Of a stretch of DNA of 64,000 nucleotides, positions 36,561 to 48,784 are shown in pieces; position 1 is the stretch's first letter, and the number at the start of each line of letters is the position of its first letter. The notes beneath the pieces were generated by a model, which worked only from the letters and a program-made list of their open reading frames with translations, made no database searches and was not told the DNA's origin. This DNA comes from Cordia subcordata (Eukaryota; Streptophyta; Magnoliopsida; Boraginales; Cordiaceae), in NCBI GenBank assembly GCA_028554755.1, contig JAPTOF010000002.1:9163001-9227000 (forward strand), in the 5' to 3' direction. Position numbers and translations under genes: made by a program.

Positions 36561-37307
36561 TGCTATTCTTTTTTGGGGTTAGTTTTGGAAACTCCCCCTA
36601 TTATCACTAGTTCTGGTAGCTCTTTAACTTCAAAGGCATGTGAGACGCACTGGACATGTAAAACACCGATCGATATTTGTAAACATAATTTTTACAACCA
36701 ATCATTATTTTTAAATGCAAAACTAAACATCATCTTATTTAATTAAAGATCGCTTTATGTAAACATAACCAAATATATTTCTTTTTTCACAAGAAATTCT
36801 TTTAACCAAAAGTTCATTTTTAAAGAACCTTTTTAGAAAACGATATTTTCAAACTGAAAACCAAATTACCCATCGTAGTCTAACGTGAGCACAACACCAG
36901 GAAGTAATAGCTATTCATCAAGCACTAGAATTTATTTAGAACGTTATTATATCACTAAGGCCACATATGCAGAGGCATGGACTAAGCTCAAATGGAGCAG
37001 TAGATAATTATATCATTGCCAAGTTTACATAGTAATTAGTCCGCAAAAAAAAAAAAAGTTTACATAGTAATTACTGTAGGTTGGTTTTTTTCCTTGGTTG
37101 CTCAACTCATTAATGAAATCCTTACAATGATTATCAGTAATTGTAACGAACTTCACAATGAAATTATCAATAGTCTCACACATTAAACAACTGAAATTAC
37201 AATCCGCTACACAATTCCTCATCATACGAGGATACTTTGAATTTACAATTTAAGATACATAATAAAATTCACGGAGTTAAAAGGAGCTAGACAAGGCTTC
37301 TCAACCG
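36561..37307. other. RLP-B 3' flank
   Basis: Non-coding. From about 37097 it matches the 3' flank of RLP-A and RLP-C. At about 36893 a short piece (GGAAGTAATAGCTATTCATC) also occurs at 32888. The large MITE nest found between OGG1 and RLP in the other blocks is missing here. Confidence 0.5.
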
Positions 37308-40300
37308 TCATCCTCGAAGCCATCTTTGCAATCTGGCCAACTTTAGAGCTGTTATTGTGTTCACCCAATCTTCCATCTCCTTCAAAATCTTGAAAAAAGA
37401 ATGTCTACAAGATCTGTTGAAAAACAAAACACCACATGCAACCCAAAATCCAAAAATGAAGCCAAGTGCCACACTCAGATAAAATCCCTTTGTGATCCTC
37501 ATGTTCTTCCTCGTCCAGGATTTCAGAGCCACCATTGAACTTTGGACTTTGGACTTTGAGGAGCCAAATCTGTTGGGCAACGTTTAAGTGGCTCACCACA
37601 AAGTCCAGGATTACCTACAAATGCCGAGGCCTCATGTGTGTTCGGTGGTATTCTACCTGTAAAGTCGTTGTACGACAAGTTTAACACCCCAAGTTGACTC
37701 AACTGAGAAAGGCTTGAAGGAATTTCTCCGGAAAGCTGATTGCTGGAAAGATCAAGAACATCTAAGGACTGCAATTTACCAATTTGTGGCATAAGAGTCC
37801 AAGTAAGATGGTTTCGTGATAGGTTCAACCCTACTAGACCAACAAGCTCGGTAATTTCCAGGGGAATATCTCCTGTCAAATTATTGCTTGAAAGATCAAT
37901 GAATTTGACCCATCATAGAGTGCTCTTGTACTTCGACTCTATTCCTTTCCACATCAACAATGCTTCTGGAGTACTATTGTAGATTTCATGTTGCACAACT
38001 CCATCTCCAAGGGTGAGCGAACTACTGCCAATGCGTTGTACTGAACTTCCTTTCATTGCAGTAAATTGTTGATACGTTTTGGTATTGTTCCAGATATCTT
38101 TTTCCCAGATAAGTTCAAAATTTGAATCTTCAAAAAATTGCAAATGTTTTTGGGTATATCCCACTAAAGTTGTTTGAACTTAAGTCGAAAACAACCACAT
38201 TTAATAAGTTACCCCCTAGCCGCAGTGATATAGAACCAGATAATCTATTGTCTCCGAGATCAACGAAGTTCAATTGATTAAAGTCTTTCCATGATTGAGG
38301 TAGTTTCCTAGTGAAACTATTGTTTCTCAGCTGTAATGTCTTGATCATTCTTAAAGAGGCCATTGAAGGAGGAAATTTTCTAGAGAGTTGGTTGTTTGCC
38401 AAATCAAGAAATTCTAGTCCATCAAAATTACCACAGCAATCAAGAAGGTGTCCAGATAACCGGTGGTCTGAAAGGTCAAGATAGAACAAGCCTTCATAGG
38501 AAGAATTACAGAAAAATGTAATACTCCTCGAAAACCTATTTTTTGATAGATTCACTGAATTGAGGCCGCTTGGAAGTCGTGGTATAGGACCTTCAAACCA
38601 TTGGAACTTAGATCTAACAGTGCAAGAAGATTGACCTTCGTATACAAGTCTGGTAGGGTGCCATTCAATAAATTATATGAAAGACTTAACACCTTAAGTC
38701 TTGACATTTGGTTCCATAACCAACTAGGGATGGTACCAGAAATTGCAGCAGCAGATATATCAACACTAAAGGTCTTCCTTTGAGTTTGCAGCCATTTTGG
38801 GACATGAGGTCCAACCTCACAATTTTGAAGATTTAAGAGTTCCAGTTGAAAAGGAGGGCTCCAATTTGAGAGGAATCTGAATTCTAACTATGAGTTTGAC
38901 AAAAAGTCTAATACTTGTAACCATGATAAATTCAACAGGTGTGATTTCGAGACTTCTCCTTCAAAATGATTTGAACCAAGATACAACTTCTCAAGTTTTG
39001 ATAAGAGCCCAATACTTTCTTTTAAAGCTCCGGACAACTGATTTTTCTCCAGATTTAGTTCTCTCAAAGATGAGGATGGTAAAAAATCAGGCACAACTCC
39101 AGAAATTTCATTGTCACTGAAATCTAGAACTTCAAGATTTGGAAGTTGTCCATATGCTTGGGGTACGGAAGCATTCAGTTTGTTCAACCCTAGACTGAAA
39201 TACTTCAAAGATGATAATTCTTGAATAGTTTCTGGTAGTGGACCACTAATTGAATTCTCACCCAAATCTAGGTACTCTAAAGTAGTCAGTGCGCGTCCTG
39301 ACAAGTTCTTCATCAATTCAGACACATGACCCATAAAATTATTTTCATGCAAAAAAAGTGACTTTAAATTACTATAGTTTCCGAAGTAACTAGGAATACC
39401 ACTTTTTATCTCATTATGAGAAATATCAAGATGCATAAGAGAGGCTATCTTTGCAAAATCATCAGGAATTAAGCCACGTAAAGAGTTTCCTGAGAGGTTG
39501 ATGTCACTAAGACTGTCACTATAGTTGAAGAGCCAGGCAAAGAATGAGGAGTCAAGATTATCAAAAGAGAGATCGAGGATAGCAAGGAACGTAGAAGAGT
39601 TTATAGAGTTAGCCAAGGAACGAGTGACAGGAGGTAGGTCACACTCGGACAAATCGAAGACTCTTAGTAGAGGAAGGTTGCTCACTGATTTCAACCAATC
39701 AGTTGCCTTGTTGAGATGAACACCCTTCAAGTGAAGATTTTTTAGTGACTGAAAAGGTAAAACCCATTCAAGACTATCCACAGACAAACAGTAGGAGCTA
39801 AGATCAGGTGTTTGCAAATTAGACAAGTTCCTTAGCTCATCTGGAATTGTTCCACAGAATCCAGAATAAGACAGTTTCAAGTACTTCATTTTTCTAAAAG
39901 AACCGAACACCTTGGGAATAATGCTGCCACTAAAAGAATTGAAATTGGGTCTAAATATTCCAAATACTTTAGTTCAGTCAGTGAATGACTAATATTTCCC
40001 GATAAATATAATAGAGCATCAGGCGGATACGAATTATGTAAATTAAGCCCAATAACATTACCTGTTTGATTGTCGCAATAGACCCCTCGCCATTTGCAGC
40101 AATCATTTTGGTGTTCGTTAGTTCCCCATGAAGACAATCCGTCATCATATGTAAGCCCTTGCTTGAAATTGAGGAAAGCCTGTCTCTCTTTTTGCATACA
40201 CCCAATTTGAGGCGCACCACCTATTGGGTGAGCTTCCGAAGCATATCCCTGACATATTAAATTGATAAACACAAGAAAAAGACGAAAGAACATTTTACTA

Positions 40301-40314
40301 ATCATCATCTTCAA
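37308..40314 (-). pseudogene. LRR receptor-like protein RLP-B, broken
   Basis: A full-length relative of RLP-C with at least four frame changes. The piece 39886-40314 has a signal peptide (MKMMISKMFFRLFLVF) and LRRNT (CCKWRGVYCDNQTGNVI). After a frameshift, 38888-39910 encodes about 340 residues of LRRs ending in a stop. Continuations of the LRR array are at 38556-38887 (broken), 38130-38555, 37913-38164 and 37523-37879, and the membrane span and tail are at 37308-37580. Unlike RLP-A it keeps the central LRRs. It has no kinase domain, as expected for an RLP, and is not functional as read. Confidence 0.92.
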
Positions 40315-40348
40315 GATGGGGTCATTGCATAGGAGTGGGGGGTGTGTG

Positions 40349-40349
<1 letters not shown>

Positions 40350-40398
<49 letters not shown>
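40350..40398. repeat. AT microsatellite upstream of RLP-B
   Basis: An uninterrupted run of AT dinucleotides follows GTGTGTATATATAAATAT, about 40-80 bp before the RLP-B start codon. Confidence 0.9.
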
Positions 40399-40399
<1 letters not shown>

Positions 40400-41629
40400 T
40401 ACACCACGGAGAAGATCTCTAATCTTCCAAGAGGGTCATGATCAGTATGCATTAATTGTATAGGACTAGCGAGTGACAAAATATCAACAAGAGAATTTAT
40501 TATCTCGAGATCATTGTCAAATAAGTGCTACTAGCTGCCCTGCATGTAGAACTTGGAATAGCATCTTACATCTTATCGAAATTCTGCGAAAATGGAGCAG
40601 TAGAGCATTCAAAGAGTTAAAACATCACTCTCTGTCAGTTTTTTTTTTTTGGTTAAAATACTCCTTTTGTCTAGATTTAAGTTCACCAATAATTAGATTC
40701 TCGACCAAACTTAGGTACTTACAAATTATTCAAGAGACTTCTTGAAAAGTCGTGAGAGAATAGTTAGTTGTCTAACTAATATCGTTGTATTGATGCTAAT
40801 CTCGTGAAGATTATATAAGATGCACAAGTGGGTAAACACAAATATCATCCTCATGACAGCACATAAAACACCTCTAGTCAACCATAAGGGGCATGATCAG
40901 CATGGTTTTCTACATACTAATTGTGTAGAACTTGGAAATTAAGTTTTGGTAGCTGCTTCGCATGTAAAACTTGGAAATTTAAGCAGCTTCCTTCCGATCC
41001 AAATTCTTCAAAAGTGACCGCAGCAGCGACTGCACATAGGCTGGATGTTAAGATGATTATTATCAAGAAATAAAAATTAATTATTGGAAATCGAGTTTCA
41101 TGGTTATGTATCGATTTTCTCCTAAAATAAATAAAACTACAACTTCTGTGGAATAGTGCAAACGAAAACTAGGAAAACTAGGAAATGAGCACCACCAATT
41201 TATTGATTGTTGACTACGAAAATGCACAAGAAAGCATTCTTCTTGTATGCAAAAACATCATGGGATGTTGTCCTACCCTGCATTTTCATATCTTTCTGTG
41301 AGATGATCTAGTTAATATGTACTACTCCCTTGTTGTAAATGTCAAACTTAATCTCAATTATTTTCCGAAGATCATATATAGAGAAAAGCACGATAGAGAA
41401 AATTCAGTTGTCTGCAACTCATTAGTGAAACCCATATGATAATTATCAGTAGTCATTATCAAAAAGACATAGTAGTTATCAATAATCACATACAGTAAAC
41501 AATTGGAACTGCAATCTGCCATATGATTCATAAGAAAGTACTTTCAAATTACTGCTCAAGACAAGGTGGCACTTATCCTAGTGTAAAGCTGTAGAATAAA
41601 GTTCACGGGCAAACCATATAATTTAAAAA
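40399..41629. other. RLP-B upstream region and RLP remnant flank
   Basis: No gene. It holds two copies of the shared RLP upstream segment (about 40400-40475 and 40825-40935), a CACCAATAATTAGATTCT piece at 40684, and from about 41400 the sequence that normally follows an RLP stop codon, leading into the remnants at 41630. Confidence 0.55.
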
Positions 41630-42690
41630 CCAATTATGCTGCAGAAAAGAACACAAAGCATCATTCTGCATTCTTGAAGCCATCTTTGCAATCTGGCCAA
41701 CTTCAGGGTTGTTGTAACCTAGAACCAATTTTCCATCTCCATCAAAACCTTGAAAATGGAATCCGTATGCAAATAGAATCTCTTGGTGGTCGATTTATCC
41801 TAATGCTCTTCCTCGTCCAGGTTGAATTTTGGAATTAATTTGAACTTTTAGTGAGGACTAATTTAAAGAAAATGTCAATATTAAAGAACTATGTCATAAT
41901 TTTCTCTTTTTATTTTTAGCAAATTTTTTTTTTTTCTCTTCCCTTTGTGGAAAGGAATGGCAGTGGAATAAGAATTGAGATACAATCAGGTCCTTTTTTT
42001 CTTTAAAAAAAAAAAAGATATTAGACACAAACAGATTCCTCAAATTTTTTTTTTTTTCCCTCTTCTTAGGTCCCTCTTATAGTTAAAGTGAATCAAAAAG
42101 TTTGACTATCTTCAGAAAATATCATTTATATAGTTAATGAAATAAATTCTTTGACAAAAACTAATTATGCTGCAGAAAAGAACACAAAGCATCATTCTTC
42201 ATCCTTGAAGCCATCTTTGCAATCTGGCCAACTTCAGAGTTGTTGTCACATAGAACCAATTTTCCATCTCCATCAAAATCTTGAAAGTGGAATCTGTACT
42301 CAAATAGAATCTCTTGGTGGTCGATTTATCCTAATGTCCTTCCTCGTCCACGTTGATTAATTTGAACTTTTAGTGAGAACTAATTTAAAAAAAATGTCAA
42401 TATTAAAGAACTATGTCATAATTTTCTCTTTTTATTTTTAGCAAAGTTTTCTTTTTTTTTTTTTTTTTCTCCTCTTCCCTTTCTGGAAAGGAAGGCAGTG
42501 GAGTAAGAATTGAGATACAATAGACCAAACAGATTCCTCAAACTTCTTTTGTTTCCCTTCGTCGGTCACTCTCATAGTTAAGTTAATCGAAAAGTTCAAC
42601 TATCTTCACAAAATATCATTTATATTGTTAATGAAATAAACTCTTTGACAAAAACATGATATTCTTATTTTATTTAATTCTATGTTGGAT
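41630..42690 (-). pseudogene. tandem 3'-end remnants of a fourth RLP
   Basis: Two direct repeats of period 531 bp (for example TGCAGAAAAG at 41640 and 42171). Each begins with the last codons of an RLP in antisense (GAAGCCATCTTTGCAATCTG, CCAATTTTCCATCTCCATC) and omits the part that encodes the membrane span, continuing directly with the preceding linker (TGGTCGATTTATCCTAATG). The RLP-derived parts are about 41662-41835 and 42194-42355; the rest is RLP flank-like sequence. Neither could encode a receptor. Confidence 0.8.
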
Positions 42691-43024
42691 GATTCATTCA
42701 CTACTTTGATAAGAGAAGAAAATAGAAAAGCCAAAAAGTTTCAAAGTTTTTCCCCTTAAAAAAAAAGAAAATTTCGATAAATATTTGTAATTATCTTAGA
42801 GAGGCTCTTATTTCCCTTAATTACTCATAAAATTAAAAATAAATGTTTGTAAACTGCAATAGTCAAAAATGAAAAACCATATAAATCCATATTCTTTTGC
42901 ACAGAATCTATAGGGAATAGAAACAATATCATTTGTAACAGAAATTTATATTTTAGTTAAAAACATTTTAAAAACTTTTCAGACAGTCAAATAGCCAAAG
43001 AAGATATATATCAAGTTTTTGTGA

Positions 43025-46000
43025 TGTAAAGCTGTGCTCACAAACACTTGTCTACGGAGTACCGACTAAACTCATCCTTGGGTGAACTACAAGAAGTAAC
43101 AACTTCAGAAACTTAAACTGAATCATAAATGGCAACTTTTGTAAGTGCACTTGCAAGATCTTGAAACAACTTTGTTCTCCAGGCATACGTATTTAGCAGA
43201 GAATCGGGAGAATGCACAGCATTTCTTGACAACAATGATGGAAGAAACAATGTTGCGGTGCAGTTTCAAAATGCCTCCTATGAACTGCCTCCCAAATTAA
43301 CTAGAATCTTACGTAACTGCCGTACAGTGGCTTTCAATACTGCCAAGGCAAGTTTTCTTGCTTCTGGCATCGATGTCCACGAGAGATCTTTATATTAACT
43401 CATCAACTGCGCTAACTGGGAAGAGTTTATTAGTTCTTTCATTAGGTTACACCCAGAGCCTGCCTTCCCTGAATGCAACCTAATGATTTCATTACCTCAA
43501 AAATGAATGTCCATCTCTATCTTGATTTCCACTCACTAATTTTAGTCTTCCTAATCTGAGCAGGCAAGCACACAATTCAATACAAGAGCCAGGCAGCCTG
43601 CTATTAAGTTTGACTCGGCTGATAGATGGGAAGAATTCAAAGAAGCTATCCCTGGATTTAATGAGACGTCATTGAGGTCAGAGTTATTGTTAGAGCAAAT
43701 GAACACCACAAAAGATGTATCAGATTATCTATGGTACACTGCCAGGTAACTAGCCATGCTTATATCATTCGTACATTCAGAAAGTGTTCCATCTTGCCTG
43801 ATATGCTGGTCACACACTAAATCATTTCCGGTTCACTACAGTTCATCATTAACTCAGGGCAAAACCAGAGACTCCTTCGCTTTGATATATCAATCAGCCT
43901 CATTTAGTTTAATCAGACAAATCAAAATCATTACTGTCAAACGTTAGAGACAGATAAACAACTAGGCCTCATGGTAGAAACCAGGCATGATTCTTCTCTA
44001 CCAGCAAAAAGATCTATGCCAATCACAATATTGTTGGAAATGGTTTCTGTTAAAACTCATGTTTTTCTACTACGCATCAAGCATATTAGAGCAACATCTG
44101 ATATAGGTAGACAACAGTATCAACTTTCTAAATGTTAGTATTATCTACCAATGCCTTTTACGTGCTTGATGACAGATTCCCGAGTGAGTCCTCAGATGCA
44201 GAGTATGTACTCAGCATACACTCTCTTGGACATGTCTTGCATGCTTTTGTCAATGGAGAACTAGTAGGTTAGTATCTGCTTTTTGTATTGTTTCTGTAAA
44301 TGTGAGCGCATGTTATAACACGAATATGTGATGCAACAACACGAGGGAAATTTCTTAAATGAGCAAGTTGTATGATAATTATCTTTTTCTATGCAACCAT
44401 GAGGAAATATAGATTGTGCATAATAGTAGTAAAATACCTTATTACCCAATCAAAGTCACATGGAAACAACATTTCTTGCATGGATAGGAAGTAATCGAAA
44501 AACTAGATCCCGAGTTTCTGGGAATACTGAAATTCAAAAGGCTAACAATAATTTTACGCATGTCTTTCTTCCCCCAACAATACACGTCTTTCTTTCTCCC
44601 ACCAAAAGGCTTCTCTCTGAGGTCATTATTGCATTATACATTGTTATTAGCACTGAAACTTTTTCGTTGTGCAGAATCTGCCCATGGAGCTCACAAAAAT
44701 TCAAGTTTCACATTGAAGAAAACAATCTCTTTAAACTATGGGGATAACAACATCTCCTTACTAAGTGTGATGGTTGGGCTACTGGTACTAACTGTTGCTT
44801 TGAGTTTTCAGCCTTTTCAGTATTATTTCTTGCAGTCTGTTTAAGAAAAATGCTTCCTTTTCTTCTTCTTTGTGTTTTTCCCCATCATTTATTTTTCTTT
44901 TCCAGGGGAAGAGTTGAGGTGGGGTATCTAATTGGTAGTATTATCACTGTGGTCACCGGGGCTTCAAGACTTCAGCAAAACTTTTAGTAATTCAATCTAG
45001 TTTTCTAGAAGACAAAGAAGAAGTTTTTGTTATGATCAAGTATTTCTCTTTGGTGTGTAGAATTCAGGGGCATTTCTCGAACGCAAGGCTGCTGGACTGC
45101 GCACAGTGAAGATCCTAGAAAATCAACAAGCTAAAGACTTGACCAATTATTCATGGGGATATCAGGTCTATATAGCTTCTGCATAACATAATGTCTTGTA
45201 TGAATAAGTTAAAATTCATATAATATAGAAACTTTTTCAAAGGTCGGATTGCTAGAGAGAGATCAAAACTATATACACAGGAAGGTTGACAGAGCACTTG
45301 GTGGAGCAGCCTCGGCTCAACTCTTCAACCATTGACATGGTACAAGGTACACTTACTGTCTACACGGATAGAAAGAATTGAGCTCCCTCTGATTATCTAA
45401 AGTGTGTTAGATGCCCATGTATTCCATAACTCTCTCATAATCCTCCTTTATTCTCTCAAACGAAGCACAGCACCCCCATGGGAAGGGAGAACTAATGCTA
45501 TATTTTAGAAAGTAAAAGGTAATTGTGAGGGAATTTCGATAACACAAGAGATACTATGCAATTTTGACAAATCACAAGGAGGTCTAATCTATTTTATCCT
45601 ATTGAATCTACTAGCTTCTTGCATTTAGTATCTGAAGCTAAATAATTGGTCCATTTCCTTATAACAGATTGCATTTGATGCACCAAGCGGAAATGATCCC
45701 CTTGCGCTGAACCTTGCCTCCATGGGAAAAGGTGAAGTTTGGGTAAACGGCCAAAGTATAGGTCAATATTGGGTTTCCTTTCTTACACCTGGAGGCTCTC
45801 CATCACAGACATGGTATGCATTTTCTCTGCATATGCATTTCTACAATGTGAAACGTAATCATCCATATCAATGTTGCTATAGTACTGATATTTAGGTTCT
45901 CTTTTGTCTAGTTATGAAATTTTTGTAGTTCCCCTGTAGAGCTTTCATCCATAGAGCTTTTGGTAAAAGTACTATTGATGGTTTGACCTTGCAGTACCTT

Positions 46001-47424
46001 TATTCAGCTTTTACGTTTTCAACAGTACAATTTCTATTCAAGTTATTACAACTGTTTGGCTTTCTACTTTAGGTGTCAAGTTTTCAGCAATAGAACACAG
46101 AACCCTAGATAAAACACAATTGAAGTATTTTGTGGCTTGCAAGTCACAATTACGTCCGACCTTGAGCATCAATTACTATTATTGTATAATAAGTCTCTCT
46201 CCCATATTGAAAAAGACATATAATGCTTTTGTCCTTCACGATATTATAAAACAAGCTAGTACTGTGGACAGTACAAAACCTTTATTCTCTTCGTATCTTA
46301 ACAAGGTATCAACTTTTGTTCTTCTAGGTATAATGTACCGCGGTCCTTCCTCAAACCTACAGGCAACCTGTTAGTTTTGTTTGAGGAAGAAGCAGGCAAT
46401 CCTCTTGACATCTCACTAGACACAGTGTCAATCTCTAAAGTATGCGGGCATGTATCATACTCAAATCTGCCACCAATAATTTCATGGAAGAACAACTCAA
46501 GAAGAAAATATCATGAAAATCAACAGGATAGAAGACCTAAACTTCAACTCCATTGTCCTCCAAAAACATACATTTCTAAGATCCTGTTTGCAAGCTTCGG
46601 AAGCCCTTTTGGTGACTGTCACAGCTATGCAGTTGGGACTTGTCACTCCTTCAATTCTAAAGCTGTTATGGAGAAGGTAAGCCCTGACATGTCTTTTCTT
46701 TTCTTTTCTTATATTTTCTAAAATCGTTTTACATTCTTCCATCTCCATCATTGTCATAAATATACAAAGTTAACCTTCTGTTCCCGAAGTTTATGAATAA
46801 GGATACATTGATCCAACTATTAATTGTTCTCTATAATTTGATGTTTTCCGCATATGTCATGCACATATTTCCCAAAACCCATACTTTTAACAGTATATTT
46901 GAAACTTGTAGATGAAAAATATGAGTATGACATGTGCAAATAACATTAAACTATAGATAAAAACCGGCTATTGAATTAACGGTGCCCTAATTCGGAAACT
47001 TTCTAGACTAGACAGTTTATTTCAGAACTCAGGGTACTAAAATGTCACAACGATAAATAAATATGAAGCAGAATTTCACGTTTTTTCCCTTTCATAAATA
47101 TATAAATATTCCATCCGCATCAGAGTGTAGGTGATTCAGAATATCTTATGAGAAATATCTTACTTAATCTACATGTTATCTCAAGCTTTAGCATGCATAT
47201 GATTGCTTTCAATACCATATGTGTCTACAACACTGATTTTGATTAACTTGTGGACTCATTGCTGATGTTGTATATGATGTGTATAACAACTTTCCCAGGC
47301 ATGCATTGGGAGGAGGAAGTGCACCATTCCTCAGTCATATCAAAAGGTTCGTGGCAACCCATGTCCAGGCATTCCAAAATCTCTCTTGGTTGATGCAGAA
47401 TGTGGAGGAGAATACACAACTTAG
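43025..47424 (+). pseudogene. BGAL: second beta-galactosidase copy, 5'-truncated and frameshifted
   Basis: Homology to BGAL starts abruptly inside exon 10 (about 43025-43095) and continues through exons 11 to 19: 43183-43347, 43564-43745, 44176-44267, 44675-44784, 45061-45165, 45243-45346, 45668-45813, 46328-46676, 47299-47424. The catalytic GH35 half, signal peptide and promoter are missing. Exon 10 has a 1-bp insertion. Exon 16 lacks one base near 45255 (104 instead of 105 nt) and has TGA (45287-45289) in the ancestral frame; the shifted frame meets TGA at 45333-45335. The normal stop is mutated to GGA, which would extend the tail by a few codons to TAG 47422-47424. Splice sites are otherwise kept, including the GC donor of intron 11. 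Confidence 0.95.
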
Positions 47425-48784
47425 TCACCATTCTTTACAAAGAATTAACTCAACACAAACTTCTCACAGGAAACGTTCATATGATTAGTCACACAAAAGG
47501 CAAGCACATGCATTAGTTCATCTAATATAGGCGTGTTGTTTCCATTGAATTGCAATTTCAATGATCAATAGCAACCACAGAGCTTTTCTTGCAATATTTG
47601 TGTCCAGCAGACACAGTATGGCTATCATTTCGATAGTTATGCTTCCAATATTTTGTTCCATCCGTTTTCCGTTCGGCTTAGAAAAAATCTATTTCCTGCC
47701 TATCTCCAACAGAACAGTTATGACGTTAAAAGAATTATTTTGGAGATGCCTATAAACTGAAACAACGTAAATGTTTGCGTAGAAGCTTCGAATTAAGGAC
47801 ATTTGCGACACGGTTCAAAGATTTAGTCACTTTCAGAAAACAATTAAATAGCAGTAGTAAATGCTTGAAACTTGAAAGCAAAGAAAGCAACATTTGATAC
47901 CATCTGATGATAAACGTTGAAATAAAGGGAAACCTTAAAGCATAACCAAGCAAAAAGGTACGAACTTCATGGTAAAGTAATGCAGAATAACATTTCTATG
48001 GATCATGTTGTTCACAGTACAAATTCTGCATGAAGAATTAAATAAATGTTCCTAGACAGGATTTCATAGGCTGAAGGCCTAACTTACAACGTTTAGCTGA
48101 ATCTGGTAAGCAATCTCATAAAGAAACGTCAAATTCTACAAAAAGAACTGTCTCCATCCTTATAAAATACCAACCACCTGCAAGAAAGCCAATACATAAT
48201 CATTTCTGTAAAATACATAGCAAATTTGCAGGTGCCATGTGATTACCTTCATCTTATAGGCACATGATTTGAAGGAGCTAATTTCAGCTAGAATTGGTAG
48301 TTCTGAATATCTAAAAAGGAGTCCGCTCTTAATTCTAATATAACAACTGAATAATGATTGCTATAACACTGCTGCCTAAACAAGTGTCAAAAGAGGTAGC
48401 GAACTAATTGCTCTATTTACTTAGACCTTCTATAATGAATGCAAACTAAAGGATTGTATAAGTTATCAGAGAAGTTGCCAGACTTAGAAATGTGATGAAG
48501 TCCCAGAAAATCAGATGCATCGCATGGTCAAAGCTGAAGGGGGATGAAGGAGAAAACTAGAGACTGTTAATTCATAAATAACAGTCAGATAGCAATGATG
48601 ATCTCTGAGTCTCCCATTTGTGGGTGGTGCAACTCTGAAGAAGCCAAGCCTTTCGCTTCGTTGAGGTTCTCTTTTCTTCAAAGGCTCAAGCTTCAGACAG
48701 GCAAACATGCACAATGGTTAAGCTACCGAAGTAATAATCACAAAATTATACAAATAGAAACAAAGTCTTCCTCTCATTATCTCG
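47425..48784. other. convergent spacer of the second block
   Basis: Closely follows the sequence at 20531-21922. No gene; see that entry for the short conserved ORF. Confidence 0.55.
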
